The translations under genes and the position numbers were made by a program. DNA of 64,000 bases from Pseudoxanthobacter soli DSM 19599 (GTDB lineage Bacteria > Pseudomonadota > Alphaproteobacteria > Rhizobiales > Segnochrobactraceae): NCBI RefSeq assembly GCF_900148505.1, contig NZ_FRXO01000004.1, positions 434,001 to 498,000 on the forward strand, read 5' to 3'. The notes below the pieces were generated by a model that was not told the origin of the DNA, did not search any database, and was given only the letters and a program-made list of their open reading frames with translations. This document shows, piece after piece, positions 1 through 7,702 of the stretch; the first letter of the stretch is position 1, and each line of letters opens with the position of its first letter.

Positions 1-103
1 CACCATCATCCGTCATGGTCACAGCAATAAATCGGTCGCGCAGTGGAACTTGTTTGTCGTCTGACGGCACTCGCCATGATGTCTTTTCATCATGCGCGAG
101 GGG

Positions 104-152
104 ATGGCTGGGGGACCTGGATTCGAACCAAGACTAACGGAGTCAGAGTCCG
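104..152 (-). repeat. attL: 49-bp direct repeat, 3' fragment of tRNA-Gln
   Basis: These 49 bases are identical to 54723-54771. They correspond to nucleotides 27-74 of tRNA-Gln, including the encoded CCA, plus one base beyond. The 5' part of the tRNA is missing here, so this copy is a non-functional remnant left by integration. Identity stops sharply at 152/153 (a here, c in the right copy) and at 103/104, which sets the outer limits of the crossover region. Confidence 0.95.
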
Positions 153-473
153 AATAAAGCATTGATATATAACGACATTCCTACAAAGGTCGTCATTTCA
201 TCGGTCTTGATAGTCAATGGGATAGCGGCGATTGGCAAAGTGCCGAGCTTCGACAGACGCCGCGTTGGCGACAGCCGCCACTTGCCGATTCGATCCAGGA
301 GAAACCCTGCTCCGTTCGTGAGGGGGGGTACAGTGGCGCCGTACGGCGCCCAAGCACCGTAGCGAACTCGGGCGGACGCCGAAGAAGTAGGCAGACCCAC
401 TCGTCTTCAGTCGCACTTGCCATCACATAAAAGGCGCGACAACCTTCCAAAAACAGGGGGGGGGGATATCACG
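153..473. other. Non-coding left end of the prophage with a palindrome and G tracts
   Basis: I see no convincing gene here. Visible elements are a perfect 16-bp palindrome at 335-350 (GGCGCC GTAC GGCGCC), a G7 tract at 322-328 and a G10 tract at 456-465 just before the OLD-type gene. The palindrome could bind a regulator, or the integrase as an arm site, but neither is shown. The short minus-strand frame at 143-400 has no ribosome binding site and no family signature. Confidence 0.5.
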
Positions 474-2303
474 ATGAAGTTGGTTTCGCTCACACTCGAA
501 AACTTTCGGGCCTATCAGACACCGACAACCATCCACCTTTCGGATCTGACCACGATCATCGGCCGAAACGATATCGGCAAGTCTTGCCTGCTAGAGGCAT
601 TAGAGATTTTTTTCAATGGCGATGTAGTACGGATCGACCAGGCTGATGCCAACGTCTTTAGTAGCTCACAAAGCGTCAGAATCACCGCCGAATTTTCTGA
701 TCTTCCCGATGAAATTACGCTGGATGCAGGGGCGCCCACAACTCTTAGCGACGAACATCTTCTGACCACAACTGGTACTTTGAAGATCGAGAAAGTCTAC
801 GACTGCTCGAAGAAGACGCCTACATGTGAGGCATTCATCGTTGCGATGCACCCGAACACCCCAGGCCTGCATAACCTCCTGGAACTTAAGGAGAAGGATC
901 TGCAGACACTAGTGAAGGCACAGGCGCTGGACTGCCCGCTAAAGGGCAATCCGGGCATGCGCCGGGCTCTATGGGACGCCTGCCCCCACCTTGGTTTGGA
1001 GGAAACTCGCATCCCGGTATCGAAGCCCAAAGAGGATAGCAAGCGCATCTGGGAGCAGCTGGAACTCCATCTTCCGGTGTTCGCTCTCTTTCAGAGCGAT
1101 CGCCAGAGTCGCGATTCGGATGGCGAGGTGCAGAACCCAATGAAGGGTGCTCTCGCGGCCGCGATCTCCGAGGCTCAGGAGGCGATCGACGCTATTCAGA
1201 AATTGGTCCAAGCGAAGACAGAGGAGATCGCAAAGCTCACCCACGACGCTCTCAAAAGCATCGATCCCAAACTTGCGAGTTCACTTTCGCCGAAATTCGT
1301 CCCCCCCACCGCAGCCAAGTGGATGGGCCTGTTCTCGCTGGGGATGGATACTGACGCCAGCATCCCGCTGAACAAGCGCGGCAGTGGCGTGCGACGACTC
1401 ATCTTAGTCAGTTTTTTCAAGGCGGAGGCCGAGCGCAAACTGTCAAGTTCCGCAAAGCGAAATCTGATCTATGCGATTGAAGAGCCCGAGACGTCGCAGC
1501 ACCCAGCGAACCAGAGAATTCTCATCGACGCATTCAAGCAGATAGCAGCGACGCCTCACTGCCAGGTGATCCTCACTACCCACAGTCCGGGATTGGCAGC
1601 CGACCTTCCGATCGAGAGCATCCGGTTCGTATCCAGCGAAGGCCCGCCCGCGACGCCGTCTGTCAAGGCAGGGGTGAATGTGTTCGAAGAAGTGGCGAAT
1701 GCCCTGGGCCTCATCCCTGACAGTCGTGTTCGTGTCCTCATTTTCGTCGAGGGGCCAACAGACGTGATTGCCTTGAGGTACTTGAGTGCTGCATTGCACG
1801 CCGAAGATGAAACCATACCAAACCTGATGACCGACGAGCGGTTCGCCTTCATTCCAGCTGGCGGGTCGACACTCAAGCACTGGGTAACGGAGCACTACTT
1901 ACGCAATATGCGCCGACCTGAGGTGCATATTTATGACTCCGACGTTGCAAAATATGCGGCGTCAGTGAACGAGGTGAACGAGCGCACCGACGGCCTTCGC
2001 TCCTGCGCATTCCAAACCCAGAAACATGAGATCGAGTGCTACCTCCACTCTGACGCGATCAAAGCCGCATTCGGTGTTGATGTAGTCTGTGTGGATCACC
2101 CGGCCGACGACCTTCCTTCCGTGCCGGAAGCCTTCGCGAGCGCGTTCTCGGCAAAACAAAAGTTTGACGGAACGATGGGAGCCGACAAGGCGAAGAAACA
2201 TTTGTCGAGCGCCTTCCGCCATATGACCGCAGCGCAAATTCACGAACGTGATCCGACGGGCGAAGTCGTGGGGTGGTTTCGAAAAATGAGTGCCCTTGTC
2301 TGA
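474..2303 (+). CDS. OLD-family ATP-dependent endonuclease (AAA/ABC ATPase plus TOPRIM)
   Basis: The 609-residue protein has the two-part layout of OLD nucleases. The N-terminal ABC-type ATPase shows a Walker A motif GRNDIGKS at residues 30-37, a signature-like SGVRR near 302, Walker B with paired acids (IYAIEEPE) near 330-340 and an H-loop TTHSPG near 366. The C-terminal half is TOPRIM-like, with an acidic residue in IFVEGPTD near 425 and a DSD motif near 487. The P2 Old protein, also prophage-borne, excludes lambda, and GajA of Gabija belongs to the same superfamily. No UvrD-like GajB follows, so this is not a standard Gabija pair. ATG 474 is preferred over the in-frame TTG at 417 because it starts the conserved N-terminal strand and has a G-rich Shine-Dalgarno region. 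Likely role: anti-phage defence or superinfection exclusion. Confidence 0.85.
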   Translation: MKLVSLTLENFRAYQTPTTIHLSDLTTIIGRNDIGKSCLLEALEIFFNGDVVRIDQADANVFSSSQSVRITAEFSDLPDEITLDAGAPTTLSDEHLLTTTGTLKIEKVYDCSKKTPTCEAFIVAMHPNTPGLHNLLELKEKDLQTLVKAQALDCPLKGNPGMRRALWDACPHLGLEETRIPVSKPKEDSKRIWEQLELHLPVFALFQSDRQSRDSDGEVQNPMKGALAAAISEAQEAIDAIQKLVQAKTEEIAKLTHDALKSIDPKLASSLSPKFVPPTAAKWMGLFSLGMDTDASIPLNKRGSGVRRLILVSFFKAEAERKLSSSAKRNLIYAIEEPETSQHPANQRILIDAFKQIAATPHCQVILTTHSPGLAADLPIESIRFVSSEGPPATPSVKAGVNVFEEVANALGLIPDSRVRVLIFVEGPTDVIALRYLSAALHAEDETIPNLMTDERFAFIPAGGSTLKHWVTEHYLRNMRRPEVHIYDSDVAKYAASVNEVNERTDGLRSCAFQTQKHEIECYLHSDAIKAAFGVDVVCVDHPADDLPSVPEAFASAFSAKQKFDGTMGADKAKKHLSSAFRHMTAAQIHERDPTGEVVGWFRKMSALV

Positions 2304-2367
2304 GACACGTCGGCACGCTGCCCGACAGAGCCACGGCGGTGGCGCGGCAAAAAGTCTGGGATAAGAA

Positions 2368-3237
2368 ATGCCGTACACGCTCGACGACAAACTCGCGCGT
2401 ATTGACGTATGCCCGCTGAGCCCTAAGCACCACGAAATCGATCGTAACCTGCTGCACGCCTATATCGCATGCCTCACTTTCGACGAGTTGTGCGACGCGA
2501 TCTGTCGCAGGATCGAGGCCCCGACACCCTTGAGGTTGGCACTCCGAGGCCGCTTGCTGCGGCTCCTCAAGCTTTCCAACGGCGAGCATGCAGAGCGGCT
2601 CTCGCGGCTTGTCGACGACGCGGAGGCGCTCGTCTGGCGCAATCACGCCCTTCAAGCGCGCGTCGACGCGCTCGTCTCGGCCGTTTATTCGTGGTTGCCA
2701 ATCGTGAAACGCCAAGACGTGCTTGAGCGCTGGACCGACAGGGGGACCAGGGGCGCCGTGGCGAGATGGCTCAAGGCCAGCGACGGTGACGATGCACTTT
2801 TCGACCCGGCCGCCATACTCGCCTATTGGCGCCGATCTCTCGATTACCGCGCCGCCAAAATTCTCGCATACAAGGCGGACCCGGGGGTTCTGCGTGACAT
2901 AATAGGGGAGTTAGCGGTTCACTGTCCGGAGGGCTGGATTGTCAGCAGAGCCGCGCTTAGGGCGGGATCGGTAAAAGACGAGGTATGGGAGCTCATTCGC
3001 CAACATCAACCGGCAAGCTTCGCCTACCTCTGTGCAATGACGGGCCGCAGCCTAACTGAAGATGAGGCACTTCAGTTGTTCAACAAGGCGATGCCCGGCA
3101 TTAACTCCGACAACAGTCGAGGATTGGTTATCTGGGCAATAGGGCAACTGGGAATGATGTCGGTTCTAGACCGCATAACTCTGAAACGCGACATCTATAT
3201 ACAAGATGAAGTCTCGGCAATACTGAGAATAGTCTAA
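2368..3237 (+). CDS. Uncharacterised helical protein next to the OLD-type nuclease
   Basis: This 289-residue protein follows the OLD-type gene by 64 bp on the same strand, so the two may be co-transcribed. The sequence is rich in Leu, Ala and Arg and looks all-helical, with repeated amphipathic segments that resemble HEAT-like or solenoid folds. I see no catalytic motif, membrane segment or signal peptide. Its position suggests a partner or regulator of the nuclease, but it could be an independent cargo gene. Class 1 OLD proteins are usually encoded alone, which makes this neighbour notable. I do not recognise the family. Confidence 0.7.
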   Translation: MPYTLDDKLARIDVCPLSPKHHEIDRNLLHAYIACLTFDELCDAICRRIEAPTPLRLALRGRLLRLLKLSNGEHAERLSRLVDDAEALVWRNHALQARVDALVSAVYSWLPIVKRQDVLERWTDRGTRGAVARWLKASDGDDALFDPAAILAYWRRSLDYRAAKILAYKADPGVLRDIIGELAVHCPEGWIVSRAALRAGSVKDEVWELIRQHQPASFAYLCAMTGRSLTEDEALQLFNKAMPGINSDNSRGLVIWAIGQLGMMSVLDRITLKRDIYIQDEVSAILRIV

Positions 3238-3306
3238 AGGCGCCCTTGCAGTGACACAGCCAACCTATCTCCCGTCTCTTCCCGGCGAAATGCGAACTAG
3301 CCGCTA

Positions 3307-3576
3307 TCACGGCATCGCCAGCACCTCCGCTTCCTCCGCTGTGTATGGCCGATCGCTCAACAGCGAATCGGTTTCCGGATGCAGCTTGATGTCAGCGCGG
3401 CGCCGGCCGCAGATACTGCACTTAAGCCGGCGGCGCATCGACAGATGGTCGGTGGGGGTGTCAGGGCCGTCTTGCCGCGCAAGCGCGATCAGATCGAGCC
3501 AGGTACCATGACCGCACGGACAGTAGACCGCGAGCCTGTACCTTCCTGCGATGAGGGATCGGACCGTAAACGTCAT
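3307..3576 (-). CDS. Small zinc-ribbon protein
   Basis: The 89-residue protein has two Cys pairs, CPCGH near residues 19-23 and CSICG near 53-57, spaced like a zinc ribbon. Small proteins of this kind are common in alphaproteobacterial phages and may bind nucleic acid, but no function is known here. The start at 3576 is chosen because the ATG overlaps the stop of the upstream gene (3573-3749) in an ATGA junction. Together they form a two-gene minus-strand unit, divergent from the ParB-like gene at 3927. Confidence 0.7.
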   Translation of the reverse strand: MTFTVRSLIAGRYRLAVYCPCGHGTWLDLIALARQDGPDTPTDHLSMRRRLKCSICGRRRADIKLHPETDSLLSDRPYTAEEAEVLAMP

Positions 3577-3749
3577 GACGGTCGCCGCCTGACGTACCCT
3601 GCCGACGTCGCGCGCTGATTGGCCTCGCATTCCGCCGTCAGCAGTGCGACCTCGTCGAGCAGCTGCCGAACGGCATGCCACGTGCCGCCAGCTTCACGGA
3701 TGTAGTCTTCCACCTCGTCGATCGGCGGAGCAAAGGGAGCGGGTTCCAT
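3573..3749 (-). CDS. Small hypothetical phage protein
   Basis: This 58-residue acidic protein starts at MEPAPFAPPIDEV. It contains an amphipathic helix (VRQLLDEVALLTAEC) and no known domain. The stop overlaps the start of the zinc-ribbon gene by four bases, which indicates translational coupling. An upstream in-frame start at 3794 is possible but would run into the palindromic regulatory region. Function unknown. Confidence 0.6.
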   Translation of the reverse strand: MEPAPFAPPIDEVEDYIREAGGTWHAVRQLLDEVALLTAECEANQRATSAGYVRRRPS

Positions 3750-3926
3750 CAGCTGCCTCCATAGGATTGTTATCCTACGATTCCATGAGAACAAAAATGG
3801 AACAAGTTAATTCTTCGCGCTTAAACTCCTACCTTTGTAGGATATTGCTTGACGCCAACGGCTTCCATCCGTAAGTTGAGATCACACAGCGGGATTGCCC
3901 GCTGTTCCGAAGGGAGAGCCCTCCGA
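3750..3926. promoter_or_regulatory. Divergent promoter region with two operator-like palindromes
   Basis: This spacer separates the minus-strand pair (3307-3749) from the plus-strand accessory operon. It holds two inverted repeats built from the same half-site in opposite orders: TAGGAT-N4-ATCCTA at 3762-3777 and TCCTAC-N4-GTAGGA at 3827-3842. Their centres are 65 bp apart, about six helical turns, which would suit co-operative binding of one regulator. The HTH proteins encoded at 4365 and 7138 are candidates. A good Shine-Dalgarno (aagggagag) precedes the ATG at 3927. Confidence 0.5.
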
Positions 3927-4337
3927 ATGTTTCCGCTCCGAGTCAGCGCGACCACACTCAACGGCACCGACCTTGGCTGGGTCCATCTGCCGAACGAAAC
4001 CGACGCCGCAAAGGTCCATGCGATCCGCGCCAGCCTGATCGAGGGCGAAGAATTCCGCCGCCCCGTCGTCCTGGTCGATGCCGGCGACCACCACATCGCC
4101 CTCAGCGGCTCCCATCGTTTGACGGCCGCCGTCGAGATCGATGGCGTGATTGACGCGATCATCCTGTCCAGCCTGACCGAGGATCAGGTCACGCTGCTCC
4201 TCGATGCCAACGACGATCATGATCGTCTGGCAGCCCTGATCGAGGTTGCCGAAGACACGGACGAGGAGATCGACGGCCTTGAAGCCGCCATAACGGCGAT
4301 CCGCGGCGAGATCGCCGCCAATGACCGAGGTGAATGA
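3927..4337 (+). CDS. ParB/Srx-like domain protein
   Basis: The 136-residue protein resembles the N-terminal ParB/sulfiredoxin fold. A segment on which positions to keep (FRRPVVLVDAG) is followed by GSHRLTAAVE, equivalent to the GERR/GNRR motif of ParB, and by an acidic C-terminal tail. It lacks the ParB HTH domain, so it is not a partition protein by itself. In current knowledge such domains can bind or hydrolyse nucleotides or nick DNA. The start at 3927 is supported by a strong Shine-Dalgarno, where the longer frame has none. It is the first gene of a plus-strand accessory operon. Confidence 0.7.
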   Translation: MFPLRVSATTLNGTDLGWVHLPNETDAAKVHAIRASLIEGEEFRRPVVLVDAGDHHIALSGSHRLTAAVEIDGVIDAIILSSLTEDQVTLLLDANDDHDRLAALIEVAEDTDEEIDGLEAAITAIRGEIAANDRGE

Positions 4338-4364
4338 TATGACCCAGGCAAAGGGAGCCTCGAC

Positions 4365-4913
4365 ATGACGACGTCGATCATCACCAGGCTTGGCGTTGCC
4401 CTTTGGGGCGATCGCTGGCAGGCGCCAATGGCCGCCGCGCTTGGCGTCCACCGCGACACGGTGCAGGACTGGCGGCAAGGCCGCACACGTCCGCGCCCGG
4501 GCGTCCTTTCCGATCTCCTGCAGATCGCCGCGAATCGCCGGGCCGGCATCGACGATGCCGTCGCAGCGCTTCAAACCTCCATCGACGCACTCGCTCCGCG
4601 GGGGGCGCCCTCTCTGCGGGCCATCCTGTCCCCGGAGACTGCCCCGGAAGACCTGGACACTGCCATTGATGCCTGTATCGGCGCCGATGTCGAACTGAGG
4701 CAGGAGACGCGGGACGCCGCCGGGAAGACGGTGGTGGAGATCCATAAGATCGACGCAACCGGCGGATCGGACTGGCTTGTCGTATGGATCCCGACCTGGC
4801 TGAGGGCCGGCGTCAGCGTTGCGCGGGGCGGGACGGGAAATCCCGTCTGGACAGATGCATCCGATCCGGATGACGCGGTCCGGCGTGTCCTGCAGGACGA
4901 GGTAATCAACTGA
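4365..4913 (+). CDS. Helix-turn-helix protein
   Basis: The N-terminal 50 residues contain an HTH of the Cro/XRE kind (AAALGVHRDTVQDWRQG) followed by a helical region. The C-terminal half is mixed and unrecognised. The protein has 182 residues. A Shine-Dalgarno (aagggag) precedes the ATG, and the stop overlaps the next start as TGATG at 4911-4915. It may regulate this accessory operon through the palindromes at 3762 and 3827, but that is inference. Confidence 0.7.
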   Translation: MTTSIITRLGVALWGDRWQAPMAAALGVHRDTVQDWRQGRTRPRPGVLSDLLQIAANRRAGIDDAVAALQTSIDALAPRGAPSLRAILSPETAPEDLDTAIDACIGADVELRQETRDAAGKTVVEIHKIDATGGSDWLVVWIPTWLRAGVSVARGGTGNPVWTDASDPDDAVRRVLQDEVIN

Positions 4914-5395
4914 TGGATACAGCAACCCGCCTGCGCATCAACGCTATGATCGACACTCTTGTGTCAGACGAATCGACCTTCCCGGCCGCCACTGCCGCCG
5001 ACCTCATCCGGCTTCTGCCGTTGTCGCGAAAGTCCTCCATGCTGCAAGTCGAAGCACAGTGGAGCGGCGACAACTCATCAGCACGTGGTGTCACAGCTTC
5101 CGGCCCGTCGTCGATCGACAGCACCGAAGATCGTGAGATCAGGATCGGGGCGGACAACCGCGACCGCATCGGCGGGTACAGAATCGAGCACTCCCCCGGA
5201 AGGATCGATATTGCGCTGATGTGGGACGACATCGGACCTGAACGGAAGCCCACCGCCAGGCTCGAATATGACAGGCGCACACGGTCTCCGATCCGGATGC
5301 TTCTGTCTAAAGACTACCACTTCCGCTTCGGGATGGCCAAGTTGACCTACTGGCGCAAATTCAACCTCTGGAAGCTGCCGGCGGAGCGGACATAA
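4913..5395 (+). CDS. Hypothetical protein of the accessory operon
   Basis: The 160-residue protein has a short helical N-terminus, a Ser/Asp-rich middle and a basic, aromatic C-terminus (MAKLTYWRKFNLWKLP). No domain is recognised. It is coupled at both ends: TGATG with the upstream HTH gene and TAATG with the next gene. Expression is therefore likely tied to its neighbours. Confidence 0.65.
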   Translation: MDTATRLRINAMIDTLVSDESTFPAATAADLIRLLPLSRKSSMLQVEAQWSGDNSSARGVTASGPSSIDSTEDREIRIGADNRDRIGGYRIEHSPGRIDIALMWDDIGPERKPTARLEYDRRTRSPIRMLLSKDYHFRFGMAKLTYWRKFNLWKLPAERT

Positions 5396-5523
5396 TGGAT
5401 ATTCTCCCGGCGCTCATGGCCATGACCGCCACCCTGCGCAAGCGTGGCCACGTCGACAACGGCGCATACGCAAGAGGTTCCGTCGGCGCCGAGGTCGCGA
5501 TCCGCTCTCAGGACAGCCGCTGA
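5395..5523 (+). CDS. Small hypothetical protein (42 residues)
   Basis: A 42-residue frame begins MDILPALMAMTATLRKRG and fills the gap between two accepted genes exactly. Its ATG overlaps the upstream stop (TAATG at 5393-5397), and its stop overlaps the next start (TGATG at 5521-5525). The double coupling is the main support. It has no predicted membrane segment. Function unknown. Confidence 0.6.
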   Translation: MDILPALMAMTATLRKRGHVDNGAYARGSVGAEVAIRSQDSR

Positions 5524-6098
5524 TGGCGCGACAATCTACCATCATCGGCTCCGCGATCGACATCTGGGGCTCCAAATGGGATGTGCGGGAGGATCGCAAG
5601 ACGGCACATGGATGGCCGGTCCGGATCGGCTGGCCAGCAGGTGAGCCGCGCGGGAAGGCGGGCGCCGGCGGCCCGAGGATCATCGTCACCCCCGAGTTGG
5701 CCGCTCATCTTGAATCTGTTCGTGCCGCACCCGGGGGACACGGGCTGCCAATCGGGATGACGGCGCTCAAGCGCCTCCGACGCCTCCTCGGCCACCATCG
5801 CCAGATCGACCGCGCCGAATGGTGGTCGGATCGGGCGGGTGACCTGGCAGACCTCACCATCGAGGCGTTCGCGGCCCGCTACCAAGTCAGTGCCGGCGCC
5901 GTGCTCAATGCCCGGCATGCCCTTTTTGGACCGGTCCTTCGTCCAGCCGGGTGGTGGCGTGCGCCCGATATCGCGCAGTTGATCTTGGCCGACCTGCCGA
6001 TATCGACCATCGCCGATGAGTTCGGCCTCAGCGCAAGCACGGTCAGGCGGCTACGCCACGAGCTCGGGAGCGAACCATGTGCAATCTCTACAGCCTGA
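5523..6098 (+). CDS. HTH-containing hypothetical protein
   Basis: The 191-residue protein has a homeodomain-like HTH at its C-terminus (ISTIADEFGLSASTVRRLRHEL). A second helical motif (AFAARYQVSAGAVLNARHAL) in the middle may be another HTH. This suggests DNA binding, perhaps as a regulator. Its last 22 bases overlap the start of the SRAP gene in another frame. Confidence 0.65.
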   Translation: MARQSTIIGSAIDIWGSKWDVREDRKTAHGWPVRIGWPAGEPRGKAGAGGPRIIVTPELAAHLESVRAAPGGHGLPIGMTALKRLRRLLGHHRQIDRAEWWSDRAGDLADLTIEAFAARYQVSAGAVLNARHALFGPVLRPAGWWRAPDIAQLILADLPISTIADEFGLSASTVRRLRHELGSEPCAISTA

Positions 6099-6736
6099 CG
6101 AAAGGTGCGGCCGCGATCCTCGCTGCCGCCCGGGCGATGCGCAACGATGCCGGCAACCTGCCGCCCCTGCCCGGCATCTTCCCGGATTATGCCGCGCCGA
6201 TCGTACGCGGCGCCGCCGGAGAGCGCGCGCTCGCCATGGCACGCTGGGGCATGCCCTCGCCCGCCTTCGCACTCAAGGGCCGGACGGTCGATCCCGGCGT
6301 CACCAACATCCGCAACGTTGCCTCGCCGCACTGGCGTCGATGGCTCGGGATCGAGCACAGGTGCGTTGTCCCGTTCACCTCCTTCTCCGAGTACGACACG
6401 ATCGACGGGCGCAAGGTGCCCGTCTGGTTTGCCTTCGATGATGACCGGCCGCTCGCCTTCTTCGCCGGCCTCTGGACATCCTGGACATCGACACGAAAAA
6501 AGGCGGAGGGCGAGGTAACGGCGGACGTCTTCGGCTTCCTGACAACGGAGCCGAACGCCGAGGTAGGCGCGGTGCATCCCAAGGCGATGCCGGTGATCCT
6601 CACCAGGCCGGAAGAGATAGAGACCTGGCTCACCGCCCCCTGGAACGACGCGGCGGCCCTGCAGCGGCCGCTACCGGACGGAGCGCTGCGGATCGTCGCC
6701 CAAGGCGAAAAACAGGATGGGGCTTCCGAAGCCTGA
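6077..6736 (+). CDS. SRAP-domain protein (YedK/HMCES type)
   Basis: SRAP proteins form a covalent thiazolidine crosslink between Cys2 and an abasic site in single-stranded DNA. The protein has 219 residues, the usual length. It keeps Cys2, an Asn in VTNIRN at 75-80, Glu105 within FTSFSEY, and His167 in AVHPKAMPVIL. These match the catalytic set known from YedK (Cys2, Asn75, Glu105, His160). The loop TNIRN differs from the common NARAE form. Phage SRAP genes often sit in accessory regions, where a role in DNA damage tolerance or counter-defence has been suggested. The longer alternative frames here are shadows. Confidence 0.9.
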   Translation: MCNLYSLTKGAAAILAAARAMRNDAGNLPPLPGIFPDYAAPIVRGAAGERALAMARWGMPSPAFALKGRTVDPGVTNIRNVASPHWRRWLGIEHRCVVPFTSFSEYDTIDGRKVPVWFAFDDDRPLAFFAGLWTSWTSTRKKAEGEVTADVFGFLTTEPNAEVGAVHPKAMPVILTRPEEIETWLTAPWNDAAALQRPLPDGALRIVAQGEKQDGASEA

Positions 6737-6766
6737 GGAAATTGCAACGCGAGTCACAGCCTCCGG

Positions 6767-6793
6767 TTGACTATGTACAACGATGGTGTACAT
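6767..6793 (+). promoter_or_regulatory. Promoter with overlapping inverted-repeat operator
   Basis: A -35-like TTGACT (6767-6772) is followed by a 7-bp inverted repeat, ATGTACA at 6773-6779 and TGTACAT at 6787-6793, with a 7-bp spacer. The repeat fills the space between -35 and -10, so a bound regulator would block transcription of the genes from 6842. The -10 hexamer is weak. The HTH protein at 7138 is a candidate ligand. Confidence 0.55.
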
Positions 6794-6841
6794 TTCCCTT
6801 GTCGCAGCGGGTTGGCCCGCAGCAGGAGGCAGGAGGCCTGA

Positions 6842-7141
6842 ATGTCCATCTATCTTATCGAACACACCCACGGCGGCCAGTTCGTCCGCCCGGCCGACCT
6901 CGACCGCGCCGTCAAGGCTGCGGACGGTGTTCTCGCGCGGCTCGGCATCAACACACCGGTCGAATTTGCCGCAGCTGCTGCAGCCTTCAATGCCAAGATC
7001 GATGAGGAGCCTTACGACGCCGCGCTTGCCGATGCCTTCGAGGCCGCCAAGCAGGCCGCCGATTGCGCTCTGACTGACGGCTGGCACGATCCCAGCGGCG
7101 CCGGCCTCTGGCTTGTGCCCTTCTCGAGCTCCGCAGAATGA
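6842..7141 (+). CDS. Hypothetical small protein
   Basis: The 99-residue protein starts after a clear Shine-Dalgarno (aggaggc). It begins with a beta-like segment (MSIYLIEHTHGGQFV) and continues as Ala-rich helices. No family is recognised. The stop overlaps the start of the HTH gene at 7138 as ATGA, so the two are coupled and share the promoter at 6767. Confidence 0.65.
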   Translation: MSIYLIEHTHGGQFVRPADLDRAVKAADGVLARLGINTPVEFAAAAAAFNAKIDEEPYDAALADAFEAAKQAADCALTDGWHDPSGAGLWLVPFSSSAE

Positions 7142-7566
7142 CCCCCTTCGCCACCATGCTCCGCCTCGCCGGGCTCTCCATCGGGGAGGCCAGCGAGTTT
7201 CATCGCGTGCCCCCGAACACCGTCAAGAGTTGGTCGTCAGGACGGCGGACCTGCCCCACGGGCGTGATCGAGGAGTTGAGGAACCTGATTGCGCGGCAGC
7301 GCGACGCCGCCGCGGCCGTAATCGAGACGATCAATGCGGCCAAGCCCGAACAATCCGGTATCGAGAAAATCGAGATCGGCTATCCGGCAGACGACCACGA
7401 AGCTCGGTCGATGGGTTGGCCGTGCGCCGCCGCCTGGGGCGCGATCGCAGCGCGCGTGGTCGCCGAATCGCCGGTTCCGATCGCCCTGGTGCCGCGCGGC
7501 GCGACACCCGCAACGGCCGCCGCTGCCGACATTCGTGACGCCGCCGATGCGACTCGGGCCGATTGA
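7138..7566 (+). CDS. Helix-turn-helix protein
   Basis: The first 50 residues form a Cro-like HTH (SIGEASEFHRVPPNTVKSW). They resemble the HTH of the 4365 gene in arrangement, and the rest is unrecognised. The length is 142 residues. The gene is coupled to its upstream neighbour by an ATGA overlap. It may be an autoregulator of the promoter at 6767-6793. Confidence 0.65.
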   Translation: MTPFATMLRLAGLSIGEASEFHRVPPNTVKSWSSGRRTCPTGVIEELRNLIARQRDAAAAVIETINAAKPEQSGIEKIEIGYPADDHEARSMGWPCAAAWGAIAARVVAESPVPIALVPRGATPATAAAADIRDAADATRAD

Positions 7567-7645
7567 AGTGATCGCCGTCATTCTAGCGTGGCTGCTGGTG
7601 CTCGGGCCGCCTGCCTGGTGGCTATGGCAACGATTCCACCTGTGA
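7547..7645 (+). CDS. Tiny membrane protein (32 residues)
   Basis: This 32-residue frame is almost entirely one transmembrane helix (VIAVILAWLLVLGPPAWWLW). It overlaps the 3' end of the HTH gene by 20 bases in another frame. No strong Shine-Dalgarno is visible, so the call rests on position and hydrophobicity only. Confidence 0.4.
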   Translation: MRLGPIEVIAVILAWLLVLGPPAWWLWQRFHL

Positions 7646-7702
7646 TACAAGCTTCTAATATTGCACACGTCGCCGCTCATCTTAACCCCACGGGACCAAG
7701 CA

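Noticed and set aside
75-94. Inverted repeat CATGATG/CATCATG as a terminator
   Set aside because: No T-run follows on either strand and it lies in chromosomal DNA beside attL. It may be chance.
143-400. Minus-strand frame with an AWAPYG segment like the small Cys protein at 39261-39491
   Set aside because: The Cys residues are missing, there is no ribosome binding site, and it includes the tRNA fragment. The match is too short to call a gene or a relic.
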